Shown: positions 8,722 to 17,441 of the stretch, one piece after another
Layout of the letters: each line of letters begins with the position of its first letter
Numbering within the stretch: the stretch's first letter is position 1
Assembly: GCA_004153385.1 (NCBI GenBank)
Contig: SDAL01000006.1
Span: 62,001-126,000, forward strand
Reading direction: 5' to 3'
From: Paracoccaceae bacterium
GTDB lineage: Bacteria; Pseudomonadota; Alphaproteobacteria; Rhodobacterales; Rhodobacteraceae
Length of the DNA stretch: 64,000 bases
Translations under genes and position numbers: made by a program
Notes under the pieces: generated by a model
The model's input: the letters and a program-made list of their open reading frames with translations, nothing else
The model's database searches: none
Told to the model about the DNA's origin: nothing

Positions 8722-9447
8722 TTAGCCGCGCTGCGGCATCAGGCCTCTTTCGGTGATGGCGCCGTTCACCTCTGCCATATCGCAAAACGCAACCGCTGCC
8801 GGTGTGTCGAGCTTGCTGTCATCAAGCACGACAAAGCACTGGTGTGACCGCGCAATCGCCGCGCGTTTCAGGGCCACTTCATAGCTGTGGGAACAGCTGA
8901 CCCGCCCCTGCCCGTCAATGCCCGACGCCGATAGAAACGCGATATCTATGCCCAAGGGCGCAAGGCGGGCGTCGGGGTTTTCCGCGTGACACGAGCGGGT
9001 GCTGGATTTGATCTCTCCGCCCAGAAACTCCACCCTCACATCCGAGCGCCCCTGCAAGATCTCGGCTGTGGTAAAGCAATGGGTAACGAGCCTGCGCGCC
9101 TTGCTGAAGGCCAGCAGGCGCGCAAGATGTGGCAATGTGGTTCCGGTATCCAGAAACACAACGGCACCATCGGGCACCAGCGCGCGGGCGTGTTCACACG
9201 CGCTGCGTTTGGCATCGATCGCGCGTGTCATCTGGGCGTCGAAATCATAATGCGGCGTGGTGTGCGTGCCCACGACATAACCGCCCCGACACGCAAACCC
9301 GGATGCGGGCTGGGCCGCATCCCGGCGCAAGGTCATCTCTGTCACGCCAAGCTGACGGGAGAGATCGCGCAGACGAAGCGAGGGCGAGACGTCAAGCAGT
9401 TCGCTGATATGCGCGATCCGTTCGTGCTGTCGGCTGGGTCGGGTCAC
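8722..9447 (-). CDS. DeoR-family transcriptional repressor
   Basis: A 241-residue regulator. The N-terminal DeoR helix-turn-helix reads RIAHISELLDVSPSLRLRDL followed by RQLGVTEMTLRRD. The C-terminal sugar-phosphate-sensing domain shows FLDTGTT and FLSASGIDGQGRVSCSHSYEVALKRA, matching the family DeoRC fold. The start is taken as GTG 9447 because GAGGA stands 7 nt upstream; in-frame ATG codons at 9501 and 9516 would add an unsupported leader. It is transcribed in the same direction as the ABC and deoC genes, with a palindrome directly downstream of its stop. Family knowledge predicts release by a phosphorylated sugar intermediate, here plausibly deoxyribose 5-phosphate. Confidence 0.88.
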   Translation of the reverse strand: MTRPSRQHERIAHISELLDVSPSLRLRDLSRQLGVTEMTLRRDAAQPASGFACRGGYVVGTHTTPHYDFDAQMTRAIDAKRSACEHARALVPDGAVVFLDTGTTLPHLARLLAFSKARRLVTHCFTTAEILQGRSDVRVEFLGGEIKSSTRSCHAENPDARLAPLGIDIAFLSASGIDGQGRVSCSHSYEVALKRAAIARSHQCFVVLDDSKLDTPAAVAFCDMAEVNGAITERGLMPQRG

Positions 9448-10101
9448 GGGCAATCCTCGGGGATGAGCGGTGGAATGAAACGAGATCCCGGCACGGGACA
9501 TGTGCCGGCCCCCCACCGTCAGACGTAAGACGGCTTTCCGTCAAGCAGGTATAACAGATCATGTGCGTAGAGGGATGCGCAATGCGCGCCACCATAAAAT
9601 TGATGCGGGCGCACAGTCTGGCGCAGGGTCTTTCTATGATCTGGTGGGCCAAGGGCGGAGTGCGTGTGCATCTGATCACCGCAGGCGCAGGCGCAGGCTG
9701 CCGGTCAGGGATGGCGCCCTGCAGGATGCGGTGGGTTTGCTTTCGGCCAGTGACCGCGCTGCGCGACCGGTCTTCTGCAATCCAGTGTCTGGGCACGGTG
9801 ATTTTGGGCGCGCATTGTGGCGTGACGCTGCGCGCGCTGTGAGGTCCGCGCATCCTTTTTAACGGGTGCGCCTGCGACAGCGCGATGGATATCCGGCCCA
9901 TCCGCCGCGCGCGGAGAATGGCGATAACAACAGTGGGGGGAGATTGGCACGCCCTGCGTGCGCCCACCAGCGTGGCAAACGGCAAAGCGGCTGCGAATAA
10001 GGCGGCAGGCTTGTGAACAGGTGCGCGGTCCGAAGACCGCGCACCCAGGCCGTGTACCCGATGCGCGCGGCCCGGGTACGCGGCAATGTTACGCGGCAGG
10101 T
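9448..10101. other. Gene-free stretch between deoR-type gene and BCCT gene
   Basis: About 650 bases with no convincing coding region on either strand; the open frames lack ribosome sites and family motifs. It holds the promoter of the DeoR gene at its left end and a GC hairpin at 10021-10044. Confidence 0.6.
10021..10044 (-). terminator. GC hairpin downstream of the BCCT gene
   Basis: GTGCGCGGTC, loop CGAA, GACCGCGCAC: a perfect 10-bp stem 58 nt after the BCCT stop. No clear T-tract follows on the minus strand, so termination efficiency is uncertain. Confidence 0.45.
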
Positions 10102-11817
10102 TTACTCTGTCGACAGTCCCGAAGACAGACCGTTGCCCGTCGCCCCTTCGATATCATCGAAAGTTGTGGGCACGCCTGCTTTGACACGGCGGGTGTCGTT
10201 ATACACCGCCTTGAGCAACGCCACCGCCATCAGCGCCATGACGACCGAAAACGGCAAGGCACCGATCACCATTGCCGTCTGGATGGCCGATGTTCCCCCC
10301 GATAGCAGCAAGCCTGCCACCACCAATGCAAGCGCCGCGCCCCAGAACAGGATGTGGGGTCTGGCTTTGGGGCCTTCGTCACCGGCCGCGTTGATCGTGT
10401 TCACGATCAGCACCGCGGAATCTGCCGATGTGATCAGGAACGTCAGCAACAGCACCACGATCAACACGGTAAAGCCATATGACAAAACACCCGAAATCGG
10501 CGCGAGCATGAACTCCGTCATCGCGAAAATCTTGTCGCCGTTTGCAGCATCAAAGATCAGACCATTCGCGCCGCCGTTCAGCTCCAGATCAATCGCGGTG
10601 CCGCCAGCCCAGGCAAACCACACAAAACACATCAACGCAGGCACGATCAACGCACCCAAGACGAATTCGCGGATCGTCCGCCCGCGCGAGATACGCGCAA
10701 GAAACAACCCGACAAACGGCGCGAACGCGATCCACCACGCCCAGTAGAACACCGGCCACCAGCCTTGCCATTGTGCCAGCAAGAATGCCTCCGATCCCTC
10801 GACGCCGTCGCTTCTGAACACGTTGAAGCTCATGCCGGGCAAGGCGATGATGTAATCCCAAAGGCCTACGAACATCGCGTTAAAGCCGAACCATGTCGCA
10901 CCGAAGATGATGAAAAAGCCCAGCAAAACGATCGACAGGCCCATATTGATGTTTGACAGCCACTTGATGCCTTTGCCAACACCCGACATCGCCGACAATG
11001 TCGACAGACCCATAATCACCAGTAGCGCGACGATAATCCCCGCTGTGGAGGCTCCGCCTTCGGCATTGGTCAAGCCACCGACACCGATGCGCGAAAGGCC
11101 CGCCACGAACTGGTCCACACCAAAGCCCAGGGTTTGCGCCACACCAAGGATTGTCGCGACAACCGCCACCACATCAATCACATGGCCCAGCACACCGGCA
11201 AGCGACTGGCCGAAAAGCGGCGTCAGCCCCGAGCGGATCGTCAGCGGAAGACCACGCCGGTAGCTGAAAAAGGCCAGTGACAAGCCGCAAATCGCATAAC
11301 ATGCCCATGCGCTGAACCCCCAGTGCAGGAAGGACCATTCATAGGCGTAGCGGATATTATCCTCGGATTTGGGGGTCGCCAGACCCATGATGGTCTGGGG
11401 GTTGGATCCGAAATGCGACACTGGCTCGGCCACGGCCCATGTCAACATGCCCACCCCGATGCCCGCACCGAACATCATCGAAAACCATGAAAAATTGTTG
11501 AATTCCGGCTTTTCGTCCTCAAGTCCCAGCTTCAGGCGTCCGGCCGCCGGCCACAGCGCAAGGAAAAGACACACGATGATGAAAAATGCGACCAGCCAGA
11601 TGTACCACGGTGCGAACACCGCCAGAATAATCGCATTGAGGTGATTGAGCACCGCGCCGGATTGGACGGGCCAGAAAATGGCCCAGACAACAATAACGGC
11701 GATGATGATTTTTGCGGGCACGGCAACGGATGTCGCGAAACCGTTGTAAAAACCGCCGGTGCTTGTGTTGATATCGAGCTCTGTCATCGGCGGACCGAGC
11801 TTGTTTTCGTCAGACAT
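10102..11817 (-). CDS. BCCT-family betaine/carnitine/choline transporter
   Basis: A 571-residue inner-membrane carrier with about 12 hydrophobic helices. Family hallmarks are FGAGIGVGMLTWAVAEP near residue 115, the long hydrophobic core, and YWAWWIAFAPFVGLFLARISRGRTIREF, which includes the BCCT signature tryptophans and the helix-8 region. ATG 11817 follows GGGAGAGG. It stands alone, with no dedicated regulator or betaine-degrading enzymes beside it. Its role is probably uptake of glycine betaine, choline or another quaternary amine, driven by sodium or proton gradients. The exact substrate cannot be read from sequence. Confidence 0.93.
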   Translation of the reverse strand: MSDENKLGPPMTELDINTSTGGFYNGFATSVAVPAKIIIAVIVVWAIFWPVQSGAVLNHLNAIILAVFAPWYIWLVAFFIIVCLFLALWPAAGRLKLGLEDEKPEFNNFSWFSMMFGAGIGVGMLTWAVAEPVSHFGSNPQTIMGLATPKSEDNIRYAYEWSFLHWGFSAWACYAICGLSLAFFSYRRGLPLTIRSGLTPLFGQSLAGVLGHVIDVVAVVATILGVAQTLGFGVDQFVAGLSRIGVGGLTNAEGGASTAGIIVALLVIMGLSTLSAMSGVGKGIKWLSNINMGLSIVLLGFFIIFGATWFGFNAMFVGLWDYIIALPGMSFNVFRSDGVEGSEAFLLAQWQGWWPVFYWAWWIAFAPFVGLFLARISRGRTIREFVLGALIVPALMCFVWFAWAGGTAIDLELNGGANGLIFDAANGDKIFAMTEFMLAPISGVLSYGFTVLIVVLLLTFLITSADSAVLIVNTINAAGDEGPKARPHILFWGAALALVVAGLLLSGGTSAIQTAMVIGALPFSVVMALMAVALLKAVYNDTRRVKAGVPTTFDDIEGATGNGLSSGLSTE

Positions 11818-12126
11818 ATAGGGCCTCTCCCTTTGGAATTGACGCAGATATTACCTTAACGGTTCGATAAGTGAAGGTCATAGTCGTAGCAACGATTGGA
11901 GAAAGGACGACTTATAGCCAGCGTGCATCACTTTGCGCGCAGCGCGTCGGGGGATCTGCTGCAGCCCGCGGCCCCCCTCCGCCAATCCCATCCATCGACA
12001 TGCCATGTGATGGCGATACCGCTTTGGCCCGCACCGGCATCGCCGGATTTACCCTTGCACGTGCGGGTGGCGCGGGCGGGATCGGGCGTCCCCGCCCCGC
12101 CGGTGCGCGCCATGACATGCGCGCCC
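11818..12126. other. Upstream region of the BCCT gene
   Basis: About 310 bases separating the BCCT start from the stop of the MFS gene. No gene seen. It must contain the BCCT promoter near 11840-11880, where the sequence becomes AT-richer. Confidence 0.5.
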
Positions 12127-13311
12127 TCAGACGCTGGCCAATCCGGTCTTGCGCTCGCGAAACACCGTGACGGCCAGCAACGCGCCCACCAGCGCCGTTG
12201 CCGCAAACACCATGAATGCCAGATGATATCCCCCCGCCCTCAAAAGCGGCTGGGTCAGGATCGGAGAGATGAACTGGCCGATGAACAGGCTGAACGTCAG
12301 CGCCCCCGAGGCCATGCCGTGATGTCGCATCGGCACCGCATCCAGCGTGGAGTTGAAAAGCGTGGGCACAATCAGTCCCGGTCCGATACCCACCAAAACC
12401 GAAGCCGCCGCGATCATCGGCACCAGCTGCACATAGCTTATCATCCAAAAGCCCGCGCCCAGCATCACAAATCCGGCCCCCAGCACACCGCCCCGCCCCA
12501 GCGCGGCACGCAGCTTGGGATAGACGATGGCGATCGTGCCTGCGCCGAAGGTCACACACACCATCATCAGCGCGGCGGTGCTTGGGTCGGTATGGCCCAG
12601 CTGCCCCAGATAAAAGGCGATCTGCGTCGGCAGGATGTAGAAGGTGGCAAAGGTCAGCGCCATAAGCATCAGCCCCAAGGCGAACACCATTTGCCAACCG
12701 TCCTGACCTTGCGCGCTCGGGTGGCTGGCATCCTCGTGGGAATGGCTTTTAGGCTCTTCAAGGCAAAAATAGAGAACCGGCAAATAGACCAGCCCCGCCA
12801 GATAAAGCGCAAACGGGTAGAACGCCGAATGGTTGGCCAGCTGCCCCGCCGCCGCGATAAAGACAAGCCCGCCGAAATTGATGAAGGTCATCTGCAGGCC
12901 CATGAACCGCCCGCGTGCGGCCCCGTGGAAATACTGCGCAACCAATGCCGTCATCGCGGTCATCAACATGGCCACCCCGATCCCCAGCACAAGGCGGCTT
13001 GCCAGCAAGACCTGCAAGCTGGGGGCCCAAAGTCCGGCACTGCCAGCCAGCCCGAACAATCCCGCACCGGTCATCAACATCGCCTTGCGCCCGACACGAT
13101 CGACCAGCAGGCCCGCGAAAGGCGCAATCACCGCCACCGTCAGCGAAGGCGCCGTGATCAGAAGGCGGGTCAGCAGATCGGCATTCGGGGTTGCGGCGAA
13201 ATAGGCCGCGATACCCGGCAAGCCGGGGCTGATGATCGCATTGGACATAACAGTCAACGTGGCGGCAAGGAGCAACGCCACCGCGCGTCGGTCCTTCAAA
13301 AGAGAACCCAT
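12127..13311 (-). CDS. Major facilitator superfamily transporter (drug/metabolite exporter type)
   Basis: A 394-residue MFS protein with about 12 helices. The loop after helix 2 carries GLLVDRVGRKAMLM, the MFS motif A, and SRLVLGIGVAML follows in helix 4. It lacks a periplasmic signal and should be an inner-membrane proton-coupled exporter. ATG 13311 was chosen because AGG lies 8 nt upstream; a GTG three codons earlier is also possible. The gene is divergent from the TetR gene at 13409 over a nested palindrome, the usual arrangement for an efflux pump induced by the compound it exports. The substrate is unknown. Confidence 0.87.
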   Translation of the reverse strand: MGSLLKDRRAVALLLAATLTVMSNAIISPGLPGIAAYFAATPNADLLTRLLITAPSLTVAVIAPFAGLLVDRVGRKAMLMTGAGLFGLAGSAGLWAPSLQVLLASRLVLGIGVAMLMTAMTALVAQYFHGAARGRFMGLQMTFINFGGLVFIAAAGQLANHSAFYPFALYLAGLVYLPVLYFCLEEPKSHSHEDASHPSAQGQDGWQMVFALGLMLMALTFATFYILPTQIAFYLGQLGHTDPSTAALMMVCVTFGAGTIAIVYPKLRAALGRGGVLGAGFVMLGAGFWMISYVQLVPMIAAASVLVGIGPGLIVPTLFNSTLDAVPMRHHGMASGALTFSLFIGQFISPILTQPLLRAGGYHLAFMVFAATALVGALLAVTVFRERKTGLASV

Positions 13312-13335
13312 AGAAAGCACCTGTGTATGAGGGAA

Positions 13336-13364
13336 TTACAATTTACAAAATATGTAACTTGTAA
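13336..13364. promoter_or_regulatory. Nested double palindrome, TetR operator
   Basis: Two TTACA half-sites (13336-13340, 13343-13347) are mirrored by two TGTAA half-sites (13353-13357, 13360-13364), each pair 7 bp apart and all symmetric about 13350. This fits binding of two TetR dimers between the divergent MFS and TetR genes. Confidence 0.8.
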
Positions 13365-13408
13365 GTAGAAGACATACAAGCGCGCAGCAATCAAACAGGG
13401 TGAACGCG

Positions 13409-14005
13409 ATGCCACGCACAGGACTTGCCCCCGACGAACTCAGGCGGCGCGCGATCGAGGTGGCCAACCACCGGATCAAGACGGTCGGATACTGCAAGCT
13501 GCGCGTCACCGATGTCGCAGCCGAACTCGGCGTCAGCCATGCCGCACTCTACACCCATTTTTCCGGTAAGGCGGATTTGCTGGACGCGGTGGTCGGCCAT
13601 TGGCTGGACATGGCCCAACATGACATACGCGCGGTGGTAACCGGCCCCGGCACAGCCGAACAGCGTCTGGAGAACTGGTTGATCCAGCGGTTGCGCGTGA
13701 AACGCGCGGCGGCCGTGAAAAACCCCGAGCTTTACGAGGCATACTGTCAGGCCACCGACCGGCTTCGCGATGTCGTGCAGCGCCACAAGGAGATCTGGCG
13801 CGAGCAGATTGCGATACTGCTGGCGCAGGCAATCCCCGATCTGCAGGACCCTGCGCGCGCGGCGCGTCTGGTCCAATCGGCGATGTATGTGTTCCATCAT
13901 CCGCGACTGGTGCTGGAATATCTTGATGCCGATGCCGACGAGGTCGAAACCCGTCTGCGCGATATGCTGCATACGCTGATCGCCGGACTGCGCTGCACGT
14001 CGTGA
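13409..14005 (+). CDS. TetR-family transcriptional regulator
   Basis: A 198-residue regulator. The N-terminal helix-turn-helix is clear (VTDVAAELGVSHAALYTHFSGKADLLDAV, the usual TetR spacing), followed by an all-helical ligand domain. ATG 13409 has AGGGTGA upstream; a GTG at 13400 is a weaker alternative. It is divergent from the MFS exporter gene with the operator between, so it most likely represses both until a ligand binds (inference from family and layout). Confidence 0.88.
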   Translation: MPRTGLAPDELRRRAIEVANHRIKTVGYCKLRVTDVAAELGVSHAALYTHFSGKADLLDAVVGHWLDMAQHDIRAVVTGPGTAEQRLENWLIQRLRVKRAAAVKNPELYEAYCQATDRLRDVVQRHKEIWREQIAILLAQAIPDLQDPARAARLVQSAMYVFHHPRLVLEYLDADADEVETRLRDMLHTLIAGLRCTS

Positions 14006-14574
14006 CATCACCGGCCGCGGGCGGAGTGTGGGGGGCGCGCCCCTACCGCGCAGGGTTTTGTCCAACGGGAGCCGGTCATCCGGGCCACGCGGGGGCGGTG
14101 CGTCATCGCGTTGGCCGATCGCTTCATCCTCCCCCGCGATGGCCCGACCACCGCCCTGTGCGGCGCAGACCACGCCGCGTGAAGGCGGCGCTTGCGGCCC
14201 GCGGGCCACATCCCTTCGGATGGCCCCCGGACCTCCGGGATCGGGATCTCTCGCAGTCCAGAGCCGCAAGGGGATCGTCCCTGCGAAAGCTATCGCGGCG
14301 CGGACAGTCCCGACGCGCGGGTCATATCCTGTGGCGACGTCGCTTGCGTCTTTGGGAGGGGAAACCGGAGTGTGTTGTCTTCGGTGCTTTGCGCAAACAG
14401 GCCTGCCATGATCCGCGCGAAGAGGCCGTTTTACCCCATCGTGTACAGCGGTTGGAGAGCGTCCTGTCTGGCCCCATCCTCCACGCGCATCACACCACCG
14501 CAAGCAATTGCGATTGATGAACATCATGACGCTCGGAATTTTTCGATCACGCGCGCGGGCCCGTGCCGGTGCGT
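14006..14574. other. Gene-free stretch between TetR gene and ABC operon
   Basis: About 570 very GC-rich bases between two converging genes. Open frames exist on both strands, but none has a ribosome site or recognisable motifs. No clear terminator hairpin with a T-tract was seen. Confidence 0.5.
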
Positions 14575-15651
14575 TCAGATGTCCAGCCGCAAGCCCGCCT
14601 CATCGGGGGCGAACAGGTGCAGCTGCGCCGGATCGATGCCAAGCACGATCTCGTCTGTATCCTCGACCCGCACAGGGGCCGAGACCATCACCTCTGGCAC
14701 GGTATCACACACCACATAGGACTGTGCGCCGGTGCGTTCGATCATGGCCACGGGCAGGGTCAAACGGTTCGCGGCATCTGGCGACGGGCCGGTTTGCAGA
14801 TGCTCCGGGCGCAGACCCACCATCACCGCCTCGCCGGCCGGTCGACGTCCGCCAAAGCGTAACACCGGCTGGCCCGGCAGCTCCAGCGAGACATGGCCGC
14901 CATCAGGGGTGACGGTGGCGGGAATGAAATTCATCGCGGGCGAGCCGATGAAGCCCGCCACAAACCGGTTGACCGGACGGTCATACAGATCGAGCGGTGC
15001 GCCCTGTTGCTCCACCCGCCCTGCACGCAGCACCACCACATGATCGGCCATGGTCATCGCCTCGATCTGGTCATGGGTGACATAGACCGAGGTCGCCCCC
15101 AGACGGTTGTGCAATTTGCGGATTTCGGCGCGCATGTGCACGCGCAGCGCGGCATCAAGGTTGGACAGCGGTTCGTCGAACAAAAATGCCTTGGGATCGC
15201 GGATGATCGCACGCCCCATCGCCACCCTCTGGCGCTGGCCGCCTGACAGTTCGCGCGGATAACGCTCCAGCAGCCCCTCAAGCCCGGTGATCCGGGTGAT
15301 CTCTGTCACGGCGTGGTCGATCTCGGCGCGGGTGCGGCGCTTGAGGCGCATCGAATAGGTCAGATTGCGGCGCACCGTCATATGCGGATAAAGCGCGTAG
15401 GACTGGAACACCATTGCCAGATCGCGCGCGCGCGGGGCCAGATGCGTGACATCCTCGCCTGCGATGGTGATCGTGCCGTCGGTGATCCCCTCCAGCCCCG
15501 CAATGGTGCGCAAAAGGGTGGATTTGCCACAGCCCGACGGCCCCACAAGCGCGACAAACTGGCCTTGGTCGATCTGCAACGACACATCGCGCAGCGCATG
15601 ATAGGCGCCGTAATATTTGTTGATCCGGTCGAGCGATATTTGGCAGGTCAT
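14575..15651 (-). CDS. MalK/UgpC-type sugar ABC transporter ATP-binding protein
   Basis: A 358-residue ATPase that powers a binding-protein-dependent sugar importer. Walker [11 protein letters not shown]-loop [10 protein letters not shown], signature LSGGQRQRV, Walker [13 protein letters not shown] and the switch His in YVTHDQ are all intact. The C-terminal half has the OB-fold (MalK/TOBE) domain, with FIGSPAMNF and VGLRPEHL. Its ATG overlaps the permease stop (ATGA). It is the last gene of the minus-strand sugar operon. Such ATPases may be shared by several importers, but linkage suggests it serves the two adjacent permeases. Confidence 0.95.
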   Translation of the reverse strand: MTCQISLDRINKYYGAYHALRDVSLQIDQGQFVALVGPSGCGKSTLLRTIAGLEGITDGTITIAGEDVTHLAPRARDLAMVFQSYALYPHMTVRRNLTYSMRLKRRTRAEIDHAVTEITRITGLEGLLERYPRELSGGQRQRVAMGRAIIRDPKAFLFDEPLSNLDAALRVHMRAEIRKLHNRLGATSVYVTHDQIEAMTMADHVVVLRAGRVEQQGAPLDLYDRPVNRFVAGFIGSPAMNFIPATVTPDGGHVSLELPGQPVLRFGGRRPAGEAVMVGLRPEHLQTGPSPDAANRLTLPVAMIERTGAQSYVVCDTVPEVMVSAPVRVEDTDEIVLGIDPAQLHLFAPDEAGLRLDI

Positions 15652-16463
15652 TTCAGGGCTCCCGATGTCAGACCGCTGACGATCTTGCGTTGCAGTAGGA
15701 CAAAAACGATAAGGATCGGCGTGATATAGATGGCGGAATAGGTCATCACCCCCGCCCAGTCGGAGCTGTTGGGCCCCATGAACGATTGCAGCCCGACGGT
15801 CGCCGGTTGCAGCGCGCGTTCGGAAATAAGCGAGCGCGAGTACACATATTCACCGAAAGACTGCAAAAAGATCAGCACGGAACTGACCATGATCCCGTTG
15901 CGCGCAAGCGGCACGATGATCGATATAAACGCGCCGATGCGGCTGTTGCCATCGACCAGTGCGGCCTCTTCCAGCTCGCGCGGGACCTGCAGGAAACTGG
16001 CGCGCACCAGCACGATATAAAGCGGCAGCACCTTGGCCGCCTGCGCCAGCACCACCGCAAGGCGCGGCGTGTCCAGCAGCCCCATCTGGTTGAACGCCAC
16101 AAAAATCGGCGTGATCATCAGCGACGACGGCAGAACCTGCATCATCAGGACCGCAAACAGCACCGCGTCCATCCAACGGTTGCGGATGCGCGCCAGCACA
16201 TAGGCACATCCCGTACCAAGGGCGGCCACAATCACCGTGACCCCGCCCGCAATCAGGAACGAATTGCGCAGGTAGACATCCATCCGCAGTCTGTTCCAGA
16301 CCTCGACGATCCGGATCTGGGGATCATGGGGCCACAAGGTGGGCGGGTTTGCGAAAATCTCCGTACCGCTTTTGAGCGCCGTGACATACATCCAGTAAAG
16401 CGGAAACAGATACAGCGCCACAATTCCCAAGGCGATGGCCAACAGACCGTATTTGCGCAACAT
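15648..16463 (-). CDS. Sugar ABC transporter permease (MalG type)
   Basis: A 271-residue inner-membrane permease of the BPD_transp_1 family. The cytoplasmic EAA loop reads ELEEAALVDGNSRIGAFISIIVPLARNGI, contacting the ATPase. Six hydrophobic helices are apparent. The ATG at 16463 lies just after the stop of the partner permease and behind a GGAGAG site; in-frame upstream starts at 16484 and 16502 would overlap that gene. It pairs with the permease at 16468-17370. Confidence 0.92.
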   Translation of the reverse strand: MLRKYGLLAIALGIVALYLFPLYWMYVTALKSGTEIFANPPTLWPHDPQIRIVEVWNRLRMDVYLRNSFLIAGGVTVIVAALGTGCAYVLARIRNRWMDAVLFAVLMMQVLPSSLMITPIFVAFNQMGLLDTPRLAVVLAQAAKVLPLYIVLVRASFLQVPRELEEAALVDGNSRIGAFISIIVPLARNGIMVSSVLIFLQSFGEYVYSRSLISERALQPATVGLQSFMGPNSSDWAGVMTYSAIYITPILIVFVLLQRKIVSGLTSGALK

Positions 16464-16467
16464 CGCT

Positions 16468-17370
16468 CTAGCTCTCCTGTTCATAGCGGGTGGAGCGGAC
16501 ATAGATAAACGCGACCGCGATCACGAAGCCGATCATCAACACCGACACGACCGACCCCAGACCGATCTCGTAATTCTGGAACGCCAGCTGCCATGACCAG
16601 TACTGGAACACGTTGGAGGCATTGGACGGCCCGCCTTGGGTCAGCGCGGCGAACAGATCGAACTGCTGCAGCGTGAAGATCACCCCGAGCGAGATCACCG
16701 CCCCCAGCTGCGCGCGCATCATCGGCAGGGTGATGGTGAAGAACTGCTGCACACGGCCCGCCCCGTCCATCGACGCGGCCTCGTAGACATCCTTGGGAAT
16801 GCCCGCCAGCCCGACCGATAACAAGATCATGTTGAACGGCACGCCCAGCCAGATATTGGCAATGATCACCGAATACAGCGCGACATCGGGATCAGACAGC
16901 CAGAAGATGTTTTCGCGGATGACCCCGATCTGGCGCAGCATGTGATTGAGCACGCCGAAATCTCCGGCCAGAACCCAGCTCCAGACCGCGCCCACCACAA
17001 GCGCGGGCATGATCCATCCTGCCAGAAACAGGCCGCGCAGCCATGTGGCGGCGGGAAAATCCAGCTGGAAAAACAGCGCCAGCGCAAAGCCCACACACAG
17101 CTGTGCCAGAACCGACAGGCCGACGAATTTGACCGTGTTCCAGAAGATCATCGCCGTCTCTGGGCGCGACAGAACCTCGCGGTAATTGTCCAGACCGACG
17201 AACGGGCGATCGAAGGAGGTCAGGGTGAACAGATCGACCGACTGGAACGACATCAGCAGGTTATAGGCCAACGGATAGGCCGAAAACACGACCAGATAGC
17301 CAAGGGCCATCACGACCAGAACCGTATCGAACCCGATCCCGTCGCGAAAGGTATTGGTGAATTTCAACAT
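16468..17370 (-). CDS. Sugar ABC transporter permease (MalF/UgpA type)
   Basis: A 300-residue membrane protein of the BPD_transp_1 family, with hydrophobic helices and the EAA loop DVYEAASMDGAGRVQQFFTITLPMM. The segment GGPSNASNVFQYWSW is typical of the region after the EAA loop in UgpA-like permeases. It is transcribed after the binding-protein gene, from which it is separated by a 71-nt gap with a GC hairpin. The downstream permease gene starts 4 nt after its stop. Confidence 0.92.
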   Translation of the reverse strand: MLKFTNTFRDGIGFDTVLVVMALGYLVVFSAYPLAYNLLMSFQSVDLFTLTSFDRPFVGLDNYREVLSRPETAMIFWNTVKFVGLSVLAQLCVGFALALFFQLDFPAATWLRGLFLAGWIMPALVVGAVWSWVLAGDFGVLNHMLRQIGVIRENIFWLSDPDVALYSVIIANIWLGVPFNMILLSVGLAGIPKDVYEAASMDGAGRVQQFFTITLPMMRAQLGAVISLGVIFTLQQFDLFAALTQGGPSNASNVFQYWSWQLAFQNYEIGLGSVVSVLMIGFVIAVAFIYVRSTRYEQES

Positions 17371-17403
17371 GAATTGCGTCCCACTGGAGGCAAGGATGGG
17401 GGC

Positions 17404-17426
17404 GTGGCGCGCAGCCCGCGCGCCAC
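17404..17426 (-). other. GC hairpin between binding-protein and permease genes
   Basis: GTGGCGCGC, loop AGCCC, GCGCGCCAC: a perfect 9-bp stem just after the binding-protein stop and before the first permease. There is no long T-tract, so partial attenuation or 3'-end protection of the binding-protein message is the likely role. Confidence 0.65.
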
Positions 17427-17441
17427 GAAAATGCAGCCGTG

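Noticed and set aside
9500-9862. Possible small gene between the DeoR-type and BCCT genes
   Set aside because: No ribosome site, Arg-rich composition and overlapping open frames on both strands; no motif recognised.
14002-14517. 171-codon frame after the TetR gene
   Set aside because: Begins inside the TetR gene, lacks a ribosome site and reads as Arg/Gly/Pro-rich low-information sequence.
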